Shown one piece after another: positions 50,401 through 63,200 of a DNA stretch of 64,000 nucleotides (position 1 is its first letter; every line of letters starts with the position of its first letter). The stretch is taken from positions 16,157,003 to 16,221,002 of the forward strand of contig NC_135551.1 of assembly GCF_964340395.1 (NCBI RefSeq), given 5' to 3'. The translations under genes and the position numbers were made by a program. The notes below the pieces were generated by a model. It had not been told where the DNA came from, made no database searches, and saw only the letters and a list, made by a program, of their open reading frames with translations. This DNA comes from Glandiceps talaboti. Lineage: Eukaryota > Hemichordata > Enteropneusta > Spengelidae.

Positions 50401-52407
50401 ACAATTAGGTCAACGTATCAGATGAGGAGGTTCAGATAGCCTTGTTATTTAACGGAATACTGGATCACCTTACTGTGTGCGTCATATGAATCTTGAATTA
50501 ATTAGGGTAATCTTCTCGGATTTATTAATTTACTTCATATAAGTCAGCAATTTGTTTACATGATCAAATTTCCAAGCTGTTTGTGCCTTCGGATTACTGG
50601 GGAACATATGTATTGCAGCATGTCATATATCAAACTATCAAAAAGTTGGATTTGCCTGTTAATTAAGCTCTTCAGTACCTTGCATTGCTAATACAATGCC
50701 TATGGTACTGAAGGGGTTAATCAATGTTTTGTAAAGTGCTTTAAAAAGCTAGGGGGGGGGGGGATTTCGAGCCTGGATTCTCATGAACCCCCCTCTTGTA
50801 AATACAGATGAACTACGAGATGAACTGTCCCGTTATCATGTTATCCCGTTATCCTTCTGACTTCGAGGTATGAGGCTTAAAATGCTGAACCCTGTGATCA
50901 AAGAGTAAAAAGAGTGGTAATGACATAATTCCACCACTACTGCCACCATCTTCAAAGTATTAAAGGCATTGAATTTTTCCCACTCTTATTACTAGAGTGA
51001 ATTTTTGACACAATCAAGACGTGTGCTTGGGTCTTGACAGATCAGAACATTATCCCTCGTATCTTACCTAACTGTTTACGGTTTTTTCTGTAAACCCTCT
51101 CTTCCCTTATCAAGCCACAATTACCAGTTGATTCTCTCCATGGTTGTCAGCAGTGATGTGACTGATATGGTCAGCTATTACAGTATCTAACCATAACCCT
51201 AAACCTAAACAAGGGGGCAGCAATGGGATGTAGAACCGATGGCAATAGTTGGATAACAAAATCACAAAATAATGCGAAGTTAGACAATACAATGAACCAA
51301 AGTAAAATGCAACACTCCCCTAATCCCATTCTCTAAAATATGGCTTTCCCCTCTGAACCAACTTGAAAAAGTGACGCTCCATGTTGTAATTACTGACGAT
51401 TCCCTAGCATGAGTTGAAATAAAACGTCTACTGTATTTAAATCTGTATTATACGTCCATCTGACCTGTATGGCTTCGAATTCATCTACATGTGTATGGTC
51501 GTTTATTATTCAGAGTATATATAAAAGGGTGTACATTATGTATTACAATTCACAAAATATTAACAAAAATAACAATACAAATTATATTATATTTTGTATA
51601 TAGATTCCATGAGAACAAAATATTGCAAAATATAGAAATGAAAGAATACCGCATGTAGTATCTTCTTCTTCTTTTCAAAAGTATGATTTAAACGAAACAA
51701 TTAAGATAAATTACTATGTTATAATGCATTCCTAACTCTACCAGAAATGTTTTCACTACAAAAAATGTGAGTCCCTGGATATTTATAGGAAGAAGGCTAT
51801 TTAAAAGTTTTAACTGCTGGTATGCTTTCATTGTGACCAGGCAGAACAAGATGCCATAATTATATATTTGTTAATGTGTAATATGACACTAAATCATAAT
51901 GTTAAATAACCACGCGTTTCTCATGTCGAGTAGGCAAATGTGACTTTACTCGATGATTAGAAGTAAATTTCTCTAGTTTGTAAGGATAACTATATAAAAG
52001 GGAGCTGGTCTGAACTGAATTCGTAGCTTACATTCAATATGATTTGTGTATGTCTGTTTAACTGCCACTCGGTGTGCACTTCTATAATATAATACAAGCA
52101 ATACTCTATTACAATGTGGTCACGTGACTGATAACATAGGACAAGTCAAGGCACCAAGATGTCATTGTGTGGTTAGGATATAAAGAGGTCATGAGAGCCA
52201 GAACAGTGGTGACTATTTACTTGTGGAGATACGGTGAAAGTCGACTATCTTAACAATATAATAAACGTTTACACTATGTTATTAGTTTCAAACTGGGAGT
52301 TAGCGTTGTTTCAATGATAACAATTAAGGGATAGAGGTTATCAAACCTGATGACGTGATTACTCACTTAAGGTAAATATTTAAGAAATGTAGCAAAGTAT
52401 TGTATAG
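50401..52407. other. Intergenic DNA
   Basis: No gene recognised. A G run lies at about 50751-50763, and a GTCACGTGAC palindrome at 52119-52128. Confidence 0.5.
52119..52128. promoter_or_regulatory. GTCACGTGAC palindrome (CLEAR/E-box type)
   Basis: Third perfect copy in the window. Confidence 0.3.
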
Positions 52408-52547
52408 TCTCGCTGCCAGACTCGTGACTATCGTCCCTAATCTGTTTATGTATACCGACATCGGGACTGGTCCCTCTCTTCTCGCGGCTGCGCCGCTCGG
52501 TATACATAAACAGATTAGGGACGATAGTCACGAGTCTGGCAGCGAGA
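52408..52547. mobile_element. Perfect hairpin: 51-bp arms, 38-bp GC-rich loop
   Basis: 52408-52458 and 52497-52547 are exact reverse complements, 51 of 51 bases. The outer ends are TCTCGCTGCC and GGCAGCGAGA. The loop includes CTCGCGGCTGCGCCGC, much more GC-rich than its surroundings. This looks like a very recent foldback MITE or a hairpin tip of a larger family. No coding capacity. Confidence 0.8.
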
Positions 52548-53917
52548 ATAGCCATGGGTTAGTGAAGCAGAGTGTTGACCTTGGAGATGAAGAATTAAAC
52601 GCAAACGATTCTAGAGCAATATATCAAATTTAGTCTCCATACGTGTAAAAACTCCACAAAAAACTAAATCTTGAAAACATACAGTAATATAGCAGACAAA
52701 ATGTCTACATGCTGAATTTAGAAAAAATGATAAAATAAACTGTGTAGATAACTCTAAAAGTATTAACTTGTGATAGTTTCCTTCTGGATAAAGTCCGAGA
52801 ATGAAACATATTATCAGATTAAATCACTGTGATAATGTCTAAGTGACGGTGACAGTGACAATACATGTATTTGGTTTAATCAGATATCTTGTGGGGTTTG
52901 ACGTACACTGTGTGTGCCACTCTCTAACATGTAATCGAACAAAACACAATGGTTAAAAAATACAAGTCCAAAATGTAAGACAAATAGTATAATAACGATT
53001 TCATAATCTTATAATAACAAAGAAAGATTTGAATAGTGAAACACAAGAAGTAAACATTTTATGACAGAACAGTCAGGCGATCTGTTTATGAGACTTTTCT
53101 CCTATCTAAAATATATTTATAGTGTATATGATTAGGTAATACATGTATAGAACGAACATTTGTTACCCTAAATAAAGGAAGTCATAATAACAACTACAGT
53201 GTACATTTTTTATATCGATATATCTTATACACATCATGTTTCGGATTCAGTTAGACAAGAATTATACAAGAATTGTTTCATAGAAGAATTCCAGCAACTT
53301 AGATAATATATATTCAATAATTGGTTGCTTGAAGGAATTAACGTTATGAATCCACACCAAACCTTTCCTTAGGATTTGTACTTAACTTTACATTGTTACC
53401 GATTCTAATCCTTAAATTGATGGCAGAATCAATTCTTAATTTGACTTATCACAGTAGTAAAGAATTTCTCTTTGTCCACTGAAATCCTTTTACTTGTGTT
53501 TTAGTATGACCTAGCCTAGTGATACAGATCAGAGCAAACTCTGTATTGCAGTATTTGTGATGCGTATGTTGCGTTGTGTTGACATATTACTTCTATAAGA
53601 GGGACCATATATAGACAGTGGAGTGTTGGACTATCTTGTTTGCTCCTGCCTTCAAACTCTTCGACAACTTTTGACGAACCGTTCAGTACGACCTGTATTT
53701 TAAAAGATAAATTAAGTCATCAATTCACTTCACATTTTAAAAGCTAGTATGTGTAAGTAAATGGTCCTTTCAAGATGAAGGAATCCTATTAAATACAGGA
53801 GACTGTATTGTAAAGGGTGTCTTTTATAGAAATACAAAAGTTAACCGGTGACATTTACAAAGATGATACAAGATTTCAACTACTAAAAGCACTTTGTATC
53901 GGCAGTAGTAGACTCAC
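52548..53917. other. 3' flank of the Roco-DED gene
   Basis: No coding sequence recognised. If the donor at 53917 is used, the last untranslated exon would lie in or beyond this stretch. Confidence 0.45.
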
Positions 53918-53925
53918 CCGACATA

Positions 53926-54211
53926 TTATTGTTGACTTGTCCGGTACTCATATACCAAATCAATCAACTGTCGTCTGCCGATTTGTTTAAGAAGCTTCTC
54001 CAGAAAGCCTACATTGCTTGTCTTTATGAATCCCCTGTCTTCGAGACACTTGAATATTTGAGCAGGGCCACGGAGCTCTTCCAAGTCGCGTCTTGGAATG
54101 TGATGATCTCTGACTAACTCCCTTAGTTTGCATTCGTCAGCCCTCTCGAGATTGTCTTCAAGTTTTACATAGAGAAGCGACAGTGGATTGATTACTTCAT
54201 CTTCCGCCTCC
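53926..54211 (-). CDS. Roco-DED gene, DED exon with stop codon
   Basis: 286 nt after a CAAATTTTCAG acceptor, encoding the whole DED and the TAA stop (53926-53928). The RxDL motif of canonical DEDs is RRQL here. A strong donor (G|GTGAGT at 53917) follows eight bases after the stop. Confidence 0.85.
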
Positions 54212-57200
54212 CTGAAAATTTGATAAAATAATTATGTTATAATAACATTTTGCTTTGATTTTCAAATACCGTTAAAACCGATACTTCGTCATCTTTTACG
54301 TAGTATATAGTATAGTATAGTATAGTATAATTGTTTATTATAGTGACATGAGGTTTACCTGAAAAGTTTACATTGACAAAAAAAGGAACAATAAGAAATA
54401 ACACCTCCCAGCCCAACGAGTGGACTTATAAGTCACCTCAACAGTAATTTACAGAACAAAAGGTAGTCAAACAGCTAATCACAGAAAATCAAATAACAAG
54501 TCAACTTAACCTGTATAAACAGTTTTTGCGTTTAAGAAATGCCGCTTGAATAAATTTGGCCGTAGCTTTCACATTATACTGAAGTAATAGCTTAAACTTA
54601 TCACCAATAGGAAGAACATTGAAGGTCGCCATGTCAATGAAATCAAAATACAAAGCTCGAAGATCTGAAAAAATTTTACAGTGAAAGAGGAAATGACTTT
54701 CATCTTCTACAGTATCTGTGGCATCACAAAGCTCACACACTCTCCTGTCAACCGGTTCATGACGAAACCTACCAGTTTCGATACGGAGAGGTAATACACC
54801 GGAGAGAAATTGTGCCATTAATGAACGTTCACTCCGTGACAGATTTAACAACACATATTTTTCAGTTTTATACTCTCCTTTAAACTGTTGGTACGTACGC
54901 AGTTTTGTTTTCTGTCTCATTTTCTCGCACCATTCTGATTGGAAATTTGACATTAATTGACCCTTAACAACCTCGGAATTAACATACAATTGACTATCAA
55001 AATCGAGATTAAATGTTTCAAAAATATTACATAACTCAGATGACCAATTCTGTCTGTTTAAGGTATAATCCCAGCAGAAAATTATTTTTGTTAATCTATT
55101 CTCGTCCATAGAAAGTAACCTATTCCACAATTTAATCATATTTAGATGTCTACGAGTTCTACAAGGTGCCCAGACCGTGTCACCCGTAATAGCATGTATT
55201 GGTGTGAACCTATGAACCCCAAGAAAAAATCTTAGTGCTCTGTTCTGAACTGAATCACAATTTTCATGTTTTCCATAGCCCCATACCGAAGAACAGTAAT
55301 CAAGAATTGGAATAACACAAGCTTCAAACAATTTACTGAACGTTTCAAAGCCAAGATTCTTCAAGACTTTAAACTTTGAGCATAAGACACCCAATGCTCT
55401 GCCGGCTGTTTGCGCTTGGAATTCAGAGATAACGGAAAAATCCATAAACTCATTTAAAACAACTCCTAGGTATTTGTAATTCTCAACATATTCCAGGTCA
55501 TGTGACCCAATGTGAAAATGAAAATTGCTTCTAGAGCAATGCTTACTCCTAAAATGCACAACTTTAGACTAATTACAATTGACTAAAAGCCTCCATTTTA
55601 AACACCAACTGTTAAGATGATCAAGCATGGCTTGCAAATCTGCTTCATTATCGGCAATTATAACAATATCATCGGCGTATAAGAGTAAGGCAACATTATA
55701 ACCATCTATGACAATTCCTTTCTGTAGGGATTTCAATTCAGCTGCTAAGTCATTAATGAAAAATGCAAATAAGGTCGGAGATAGATTATCGCCCTGCCTA
55801 ACTCTAGTATTAGTTGTAAACCAGTTTGTGTATACATCGTTTACTTTAACGCAGGTAGATGTGTCTGTATACATTGCCTCAATGCTTCTATACATTTTAC
55901 CATCAATACCTGATACCAACAATTTGTACAAAAGAGCCCGGCTATGTACAAAGTCAAATGCCTTCTTCAAATCGATAAACGTGGCAAAGGTAGAAAGGCC
56001 ATACGACAAACGATTTCTAATAACGGAGGTAAGAGTAAAAATATGATCTTCACAAGATCTACCTTTACGAAAGCCATTCTGTTCATCTACAAGAACATTC
56101 TCCTGTTCAAGGAAATTCACCACTCTAGTATTAAGTAACGCGCTGTACAGCTTCGCAATAACTGATTGTAAGCTTATTCCCCTGTAATTCAAGGGAAGGC
56201 GAGGATCATCGGTTGCATTTTTGGGCAGGGGAATGATAATTGCCTTCCTCCAAACAGAAGGAATCCTACCAGAGTCAAAACAGATTTGAAAGAGATGTTG
56301 CAGTACTGTAACAGAAGTCTCATTTTGTAGGACACCATACGGAATGCTATCTACACCAACCGATTTTCCTTTCCTGGACCTGAAAACAACTCTACGGATT
56401 TCCTCTAAACTAAAATTCCCATTCAAATAAACATTACTCTCAAATAAAGGATCATCCATACGGTCTTCCAGAATTCTCTTATGTCCTAACATTCGTTCGT
56501 AGAATACATTATCAAAATTTACAGAATCAATTTCTTGGTACAACGAAGAGACATCGTTAAACCACACATTCATAATATCATGACGGTCGTTTGTGACTTC
56601 ACCATTTTCATCGTAAACTTCATTCGGAATACTATTCTTCCGACTAGGACCGAGTTTGTTTATATAATCCCAAAATCGAGAAGGATTACCAATACAGCAA
56701 GACTCAATGTCTGTAATAATATCATTTCTGTATTTCCTTTCATACTACCTTAACTTTTTATCAAAACTCAGTCTCGCATTTTTGAAATCGATCCTCAATT
56801 TTCTCTTTTCCGCGCTGCGTCCTTGACACCTGGAGAACAACTTTTCTTTAAGTTTCATGTCGTTCCAAAGAACCGAAAGGTGATCATTCCAAAATGCTTT
56901 GCGGGGACGTTTTCTGCCATGACCACACCTGCGAGACTTGGTAGAACAGGGAAGTGTGTCTTTCATTTCTTTAATCACACAATCACACAAGCGCTGGTAA
57001 ATGGAGTCGATTTCCTCCTGAGTTTCCCTACAAGACTGAATATTGTCAATAATTTCTAATATGCCATGCCTCGCAACATCGGAAGTGAGAAAACTTGCCG
57101 GAATGCAGTTAAGGTTAAAGCGAAAATTGTGTGTTGGTTCTTCACTAGTATTTTCCAAACGAGTATGGGGATCAACACAAAGTCTGGAGTGATCACAAAA

Positions 57201-60200
57201 GTCAAAATACAGAAGCGAGTGGTCTGGTATTTTGCACCTGTCATTCAACAGATAATTTAAATCATTTTCATCAATAACAGATACCATGTTTACAACATTA
57301 AAATTAGTACAACGCTGAAAATGCTCGTAAGGTGCACAAATATAGTCTACTACTGCTGAACCCCTAGTCGAAACTGATGTGAAACCATCGCATTAATTAA
57401 ATATGTTACGTAAATATGTAGTTAGTAAATTTTCCCAACTTCACATTTGAGGTATGTGTATTTATAAAGTGATTTAATTATGAAAAAAAAATTATAAAAG
57501 AACTTATACGGGGTGGAAAGACTTTTATTAGAGTAAGAGACTGTCACTGACAATGAGCAATGAACTAAAACTCACCTGTCGCTGGTGTGTTCAATCACAA
57601 CTGAAACCAAGATAAGAATTACATGATAAGTTATGTATCACATAATTAGGATAAAATAAAAATCTGTGTAATGACACTGACTGACAATCTAAAACTATGA
57701 CAGGTGATATTTCACAACAACTGATATAACGGTTTATGCGCAAAATGAATCCTCAAGATAATTCGGGAACCTTTTTCATGTTTTTGTTGTTCTCTTAATA
57801 ACATTGAAATTGGGAAAATGTCAATCCAGTTCCTTTAAGGGGGTAGTTATAGGAATTGTAGTTGTTGACTGTGTGGTTTTCATTTGTTATTTAATGATAT
57901 TTCTTATCATGTCACGATGATATTTATTTACGTTATGATGCTAACTAATTAGTTTACTGTGTGGCTTTACGTTGCAAAATAGTTATTATCCAGATAAATC
58001 ATATCTGTATTGATACTAAATCTTATTTCACATAAAACATTTAATGATTTAACCTTGTAAAGGAAACCACCAGCTCTGAGACTTAGATCAGAAAAAAAAA
58101 CAATCAACTTAACAAAGTTGAACTCTAATTAGATGAAATATTATACAACATGATATATTTTCCGTAAGGGGAACATACCTGTTGTTTTTATTTTGAAGTA
58201 TTTGAATAGTGTCCATTATCTTTCATTGACTTTTTCGTAACGACTTTTGTTATTATAAAAACATATATAGCAAATTATATATTTGAATGTACCAAATTTG
58301 AATCTTACATTTCGGATACCACATTTGTAAAGCATGTGCTCCAAATGGAAGGAAACTTCTGCTGCAGACAAGCTGGCCTTTTTTGATAGGACCACCCTCA
58401 CTTGTGTTGATGGCAATGCATCTGTCATCAATATCTGCACTACCTGGTAGAGGTTTCCCTTGTTTATGATGCTTACACGGACACTTCAAACTCGGTCGAT
58501 AAGACAAGCCTGGAGTGTAGATTTTAACCAACTCTGACAACTCTGCCTCCAGCGTTTCCCTGATTTCTGTCACTATCTTTGGTTGTAGTTGTGATGCTAC
58601 TCTTCCAGGTGGTGAGAGTACCTTCACTTCAATGTCAGATTCCGTTTTACACAACGTGATATTAATGTCGCCATCCATATCTGTCGGTATGCGACAAGAA
58701 TGTGTGAGTAAAATTGGATGTTGCTGCCATTTCCTGGAGCATCGCACTACCAATCTGTAGAAAAGGCCTTCAGGGAAGAAGTTGCCAGGGAAGTGGAAGT
58801 AAAGTGGGCAACATGCTTTGGTACCTTCGGGGTAAATGATGTCATTATTGGCCTCACGTCTTTTGAGTAGGCATGGCAGATAATAAACATCTGACTGCTG
58901 ATCAGAGCATTTAACTGGTGACATCTTGCAGAGAATGTCAAACAATTCCATTATTTTCAAGAGTATTGGTTTATCTTTCGTTCGACCTTTCTCGTTTAGT
59001 ATGTGATGCAGTAAACTCTCGTGTAGGCGGCCCTCGTTATATAATTCGTCAACCATGTTGTGTAGCTTCACAGGAAAACGTAGACTTGGAGTCTTCTGGC
59101 TAATTATGAGCTTAAATAGGTTGACTAACCATCCGACATCGAGGATAACCGTATCCTTCAACTCGGGTACGGTGGCGAAATGTACTATCTCGCCAACGCT
59201 ATGATAAAACGCCAAAGCCTTCTCGATGTCATCAGTCTCCATATCAATTCTATGACCGAGTGTATGCACCTCCTTCAACGACAACACCTGCTTGTTAATC
59301 CTCCTCAGTGTAAGTTCAAGACGGATCCACTTCACAGGTACTTCTCCAAGGAAAAAATGATCTTCTGCAAGTCCTTTTATTCTTTCACGCAGTGCTTCAA
59401 TTGTAGGATCTGACGGTTCTCCTCGTTTTCGCGATTTGTTATCTATGGCAAACATATCAACGAGATGTTCACTTGCACTGACACAATTTTCCTTTATGTA
59501 TGTTTTGATGTTGTTCAGTCGGCGTTTAGCTTCCAGTTCTAAGTCAAAACCCTGTCAGCCAAAAAAAATATTTTTTACAATTAGGAAACCATGCATAAAC
59601 GAAGAAGCAGGTACATATGCACATACACTTCCACCTTTCCCACGTGTATTCCCACTTGATTTTATATATCGTATATTACCGATGTGACACTACTGGAAGA
59701 GTGAAACGTTTTGGTGGTTTGGGATTACACATAATGGAAAATTTGCTAGTTGATTGTAGCAAAACAACATATCTAATGTACTTTGTTTATCTTTTTTTAT
59801 TCGTTTAGTTATCTCAACATGAGTAACATGATGATGCTATCCTGAAAATGAATTATGTAACGGCTATTAGACATGTTGCCGGTTCCAAGATGCATTGCGC
59901 GACTTTCCATACAATGCCATGTATATTGTGTACGTACGAACTATATTCCCTACACGAAGGAGGGGTTTGTACGCAATACTCAGGGGAATATTTGTCACCT
60001 GACCGTACCCCTTAGCTTATCGGTAAAATTCTTCTCTATTATTGATGGCGTTTAGTTTTTGTTCTAGCAATTACCGAGGTCAACATGACTTTCTGTCCAT
60101 CATTTCACAATGGAAATGTCATTCCAAACGTAATAAAGACAAACCAAGCTTAAAAAATTAAATGTAACAACATACGCAATGCAGCTTGTAATTGGAAAAT

Positions 60201-63200
60201 CGATACTACATGGCTTTACCTAGGCAGTACAGTGTTGAATGTATTTTTACTTTCCTTGCACCAAATATCAAAATAAACAATGAACGGCAGTGAGACATTT
60301 CTTTCCTGTGAATATCCTCAACATAAAGTATTTATTAAAATGAATATTACCCATGACACATATTGATGTTATAAGTCATGGAGATACACATAAAGCACAC
60401 GTTATAAAAAAACAGAGAGATTTATAAATAAACAAATACTATACATATAAATACATAATTACTTTGTTTTTACTCTTGAAACGGGACAGGAATTTGTCCT
60501 TTGTACTCCTGTCATCGAGTTGATCCTTCTTTGTCCCTACGATGATAATAGGCGTGGTAGTTGTCTGCGTGGCAGCCTGAGAACCACTTGAAGGAGGTGA
60601 ACCATCTGGTCTTGCATGGGCATGAATTGAATTCATCCAGAAGGATAGGAAGTCTACAGAGTTGATAAACAATTTCAAAACGATCATTGTATTATAAAAA
60701 TCGATAATATAGTTCTATGTCCTTTATCTTAGGTGTATTTACTTATGCGCAGTGGGTCAATAAAAGTTTGGTTTCACAATCCTGATTTATAACTGTATTT
60801 ACTAAGTATTATAAGTGTGAAGCAGGTTTATGTGAATAGCAAAATGTTGTCTATTATACTGCTCATGATACATTATCTTATCATATAACTCTGCCCAGAT
60901 AAATTATTCTTGATAACGTTTGATTCGAAATATCACTTCTGATATGGAAGTTTAAACATCATTATATTCACGTTAGATGTCAGCAGAAAGCGCCTTTCTG
61001 ATAGGACAAGACACGGTTATTTTGAACATAATGAACAGACAACACGGTGGCCGATCTTGTATGACAACAAAAGACATCTATCTTTTCCAAACTGGGAAAC
61101 TTTCACGAAAATCTCCATATCCAAATGATATTATGTACGCTCATCCAAAATATTATAATTCATAACCACATTGTACACGTATGTATAATAGATAACAGAG
61201 TATCTCCGACGCCATTTTAGGCCACCCACTATTTATATAGTAAACCTATAAGGTACCACGTTAATGTATACAACCAACGTTACGATCGAGGTCGACCACG
61301 TCCAGTTTTATTAAGATATTAAAGCAGTTCTGAAACATTTAGACAAACTACTCTACTGCAAGGTCATATTTCGAATATTTATGAAACATTTTACCGAAAT
61401 CTGTTGAAAGTTGACAGTACGTTAAGTATTTCGTTAAAGCAAGTCGACGTGGTTAGCAGTTGCGTCGTGCTTGTGACTCGTGACAGAGTTTCGCGGTGCA
61501 CGAGTCCGAATTCCTGGGCATAGACATATGATAAATCGCTGAATGCGGAAAAGGCGCTCACGGTTATACGAAGAACGGATAGGTGATATCGGGTAATAAC
61601 CTCAATGTATAGCAGAATTATGATTGGTATTATTCAAATCACAGACAAGTAACACAGACAAGCAACAAAGAAATCAAGTGTTACTTGTCTGTGTTCAAGA
61701 AAACTTCTGAATGGCTCACTGGTACCTTTGACCCTCCATTCATCTAGATCCCTCCACGGTCCTTCTTCTTTGCTAGAGAGTTTGTCATCCAGAGCTTTTG
61801 TGAGATCTGTTACAAGTATGTAGATGACTCGATTTGCCAGAAATACCTAGTAGGTAATGGAATGCAAATACAAGTAGTTGTTATTCAGGGCAATCTGTTG
61901 TATTGCTTTGAATTAATATAAGGCAAATTAGAAAACCCAACCGACCCTAGTTTAAGCTGCCGAATCTAAACATTTGTTTACATTCAAAAAGATAAACATG
62001 GTTAGAATCAATGTATTTTTTTGCCAAAAAGTATCTCTGATAACCTTTTTATCATCCCGATCAAGAAAAACCGGGTCTTTTAAGATTGTACATTGAACAT
62101 TACAGTCTGCATATAGCGTTGGTGTAGTTCACGTGCAATTGTCTTCATTTAATTCGTCTACTCCTCACTATCATCACAAAAGTATTGTTAGATATCCTGT
62201 CTAATAAAATAAAGCAAAACAAAATGCCTACCTACCTTCCCTACCTACCTATTGTCTGATGTCGTGTTATGGGAAACACACGTTTCTTTGAACAAACTGA
62301 TATTTTAATGGAAAAGGTGGCAAGTATGACAACAAATCTTGCAAGCTTTCTGGTATTGGTCTAATTTATAATTTGATATTTGTGTGATGTTTACGTCGCA
62401 AATGTCTTGGCAACCATGATTCATATTTAGAGCGATATTTACCTGATATGTCGTATAATATAAAATCTGTCCGACAGAATCCCATAGGCTGAAATATAGG
62501 TCAGGTTTATCAACGTCCTTGATGTCCCTTAGGCGTTTATTAATACGTTTAGAAAAATACTTCAAGTTCTTATCGCTGCGTTCCCTGTTTGTCATCAAGT
62601 CATCTACAATATCCTTATTTCGACCAGATGCTGCTTTGGATATGGGTGAAGTTTCTGAATGTAATGGTGTCTTCATTTCTGACGAGAGAGTGTCTTCTGT
62701 CATATCATTCGGGTCCTCGTCAATTGAACTCTCTCCTCTGATAGTATCTGTCGTCAATTCTTACACAAGATATAAATTATAACACGGTTCGTATTATGCC
62801 AAACCATAGTATGTGGGTATATATGACGTCACACACTAACCTATCCTAGTTATATAATATATATTACAGCGTATTTTGAATTGATAAACACTTACTTGTC
62901 AACACAGTATTCAGTTTAAAGATATTCTTTAGCACAGTATGCAAGTCAATTTGACAAACGTGTATATTACAGCATATTATATTTGTCATGCGTTGTTTAA
63001 GATTATCACATAAGTGAGTCACGATTTATCGCTTAGGCACGTAACGTTTGTTGTTTCCTAGAAAACAACAAGAAACATGTCCAGAACCGGACAACAGATT
63101 TTCTCTTCTGAACAACCTCGTCCTGAGAAGCTTGGCCAATAGTCGTGACTAAGAAATAAACTGAATATCTTACCATAAAAAGTTGTGTAACATTTTATAT

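Noticed and set aside
55708-57260. Several plus-strand frames of 60-110 residues across 55.7-57.3 kb
   Set aside because: Shadows of the minus-strand retrotransposon ORF.
54297-57413. TTACGTA on both sides of the intronic retrotransposon as a target-site duplication
   Set aside because: The right copy is about 15 bp beyond the apparent truncation point and the motif is a short palindrome, so chance is likely.
54211-58309. Direct splice from the COR exon to the DED exon
   Set aside because: Phases do not match and the product stops after six codons. The 25-nt microexon restores the frame, so direct joining is kept only as a possible skipping isoform.
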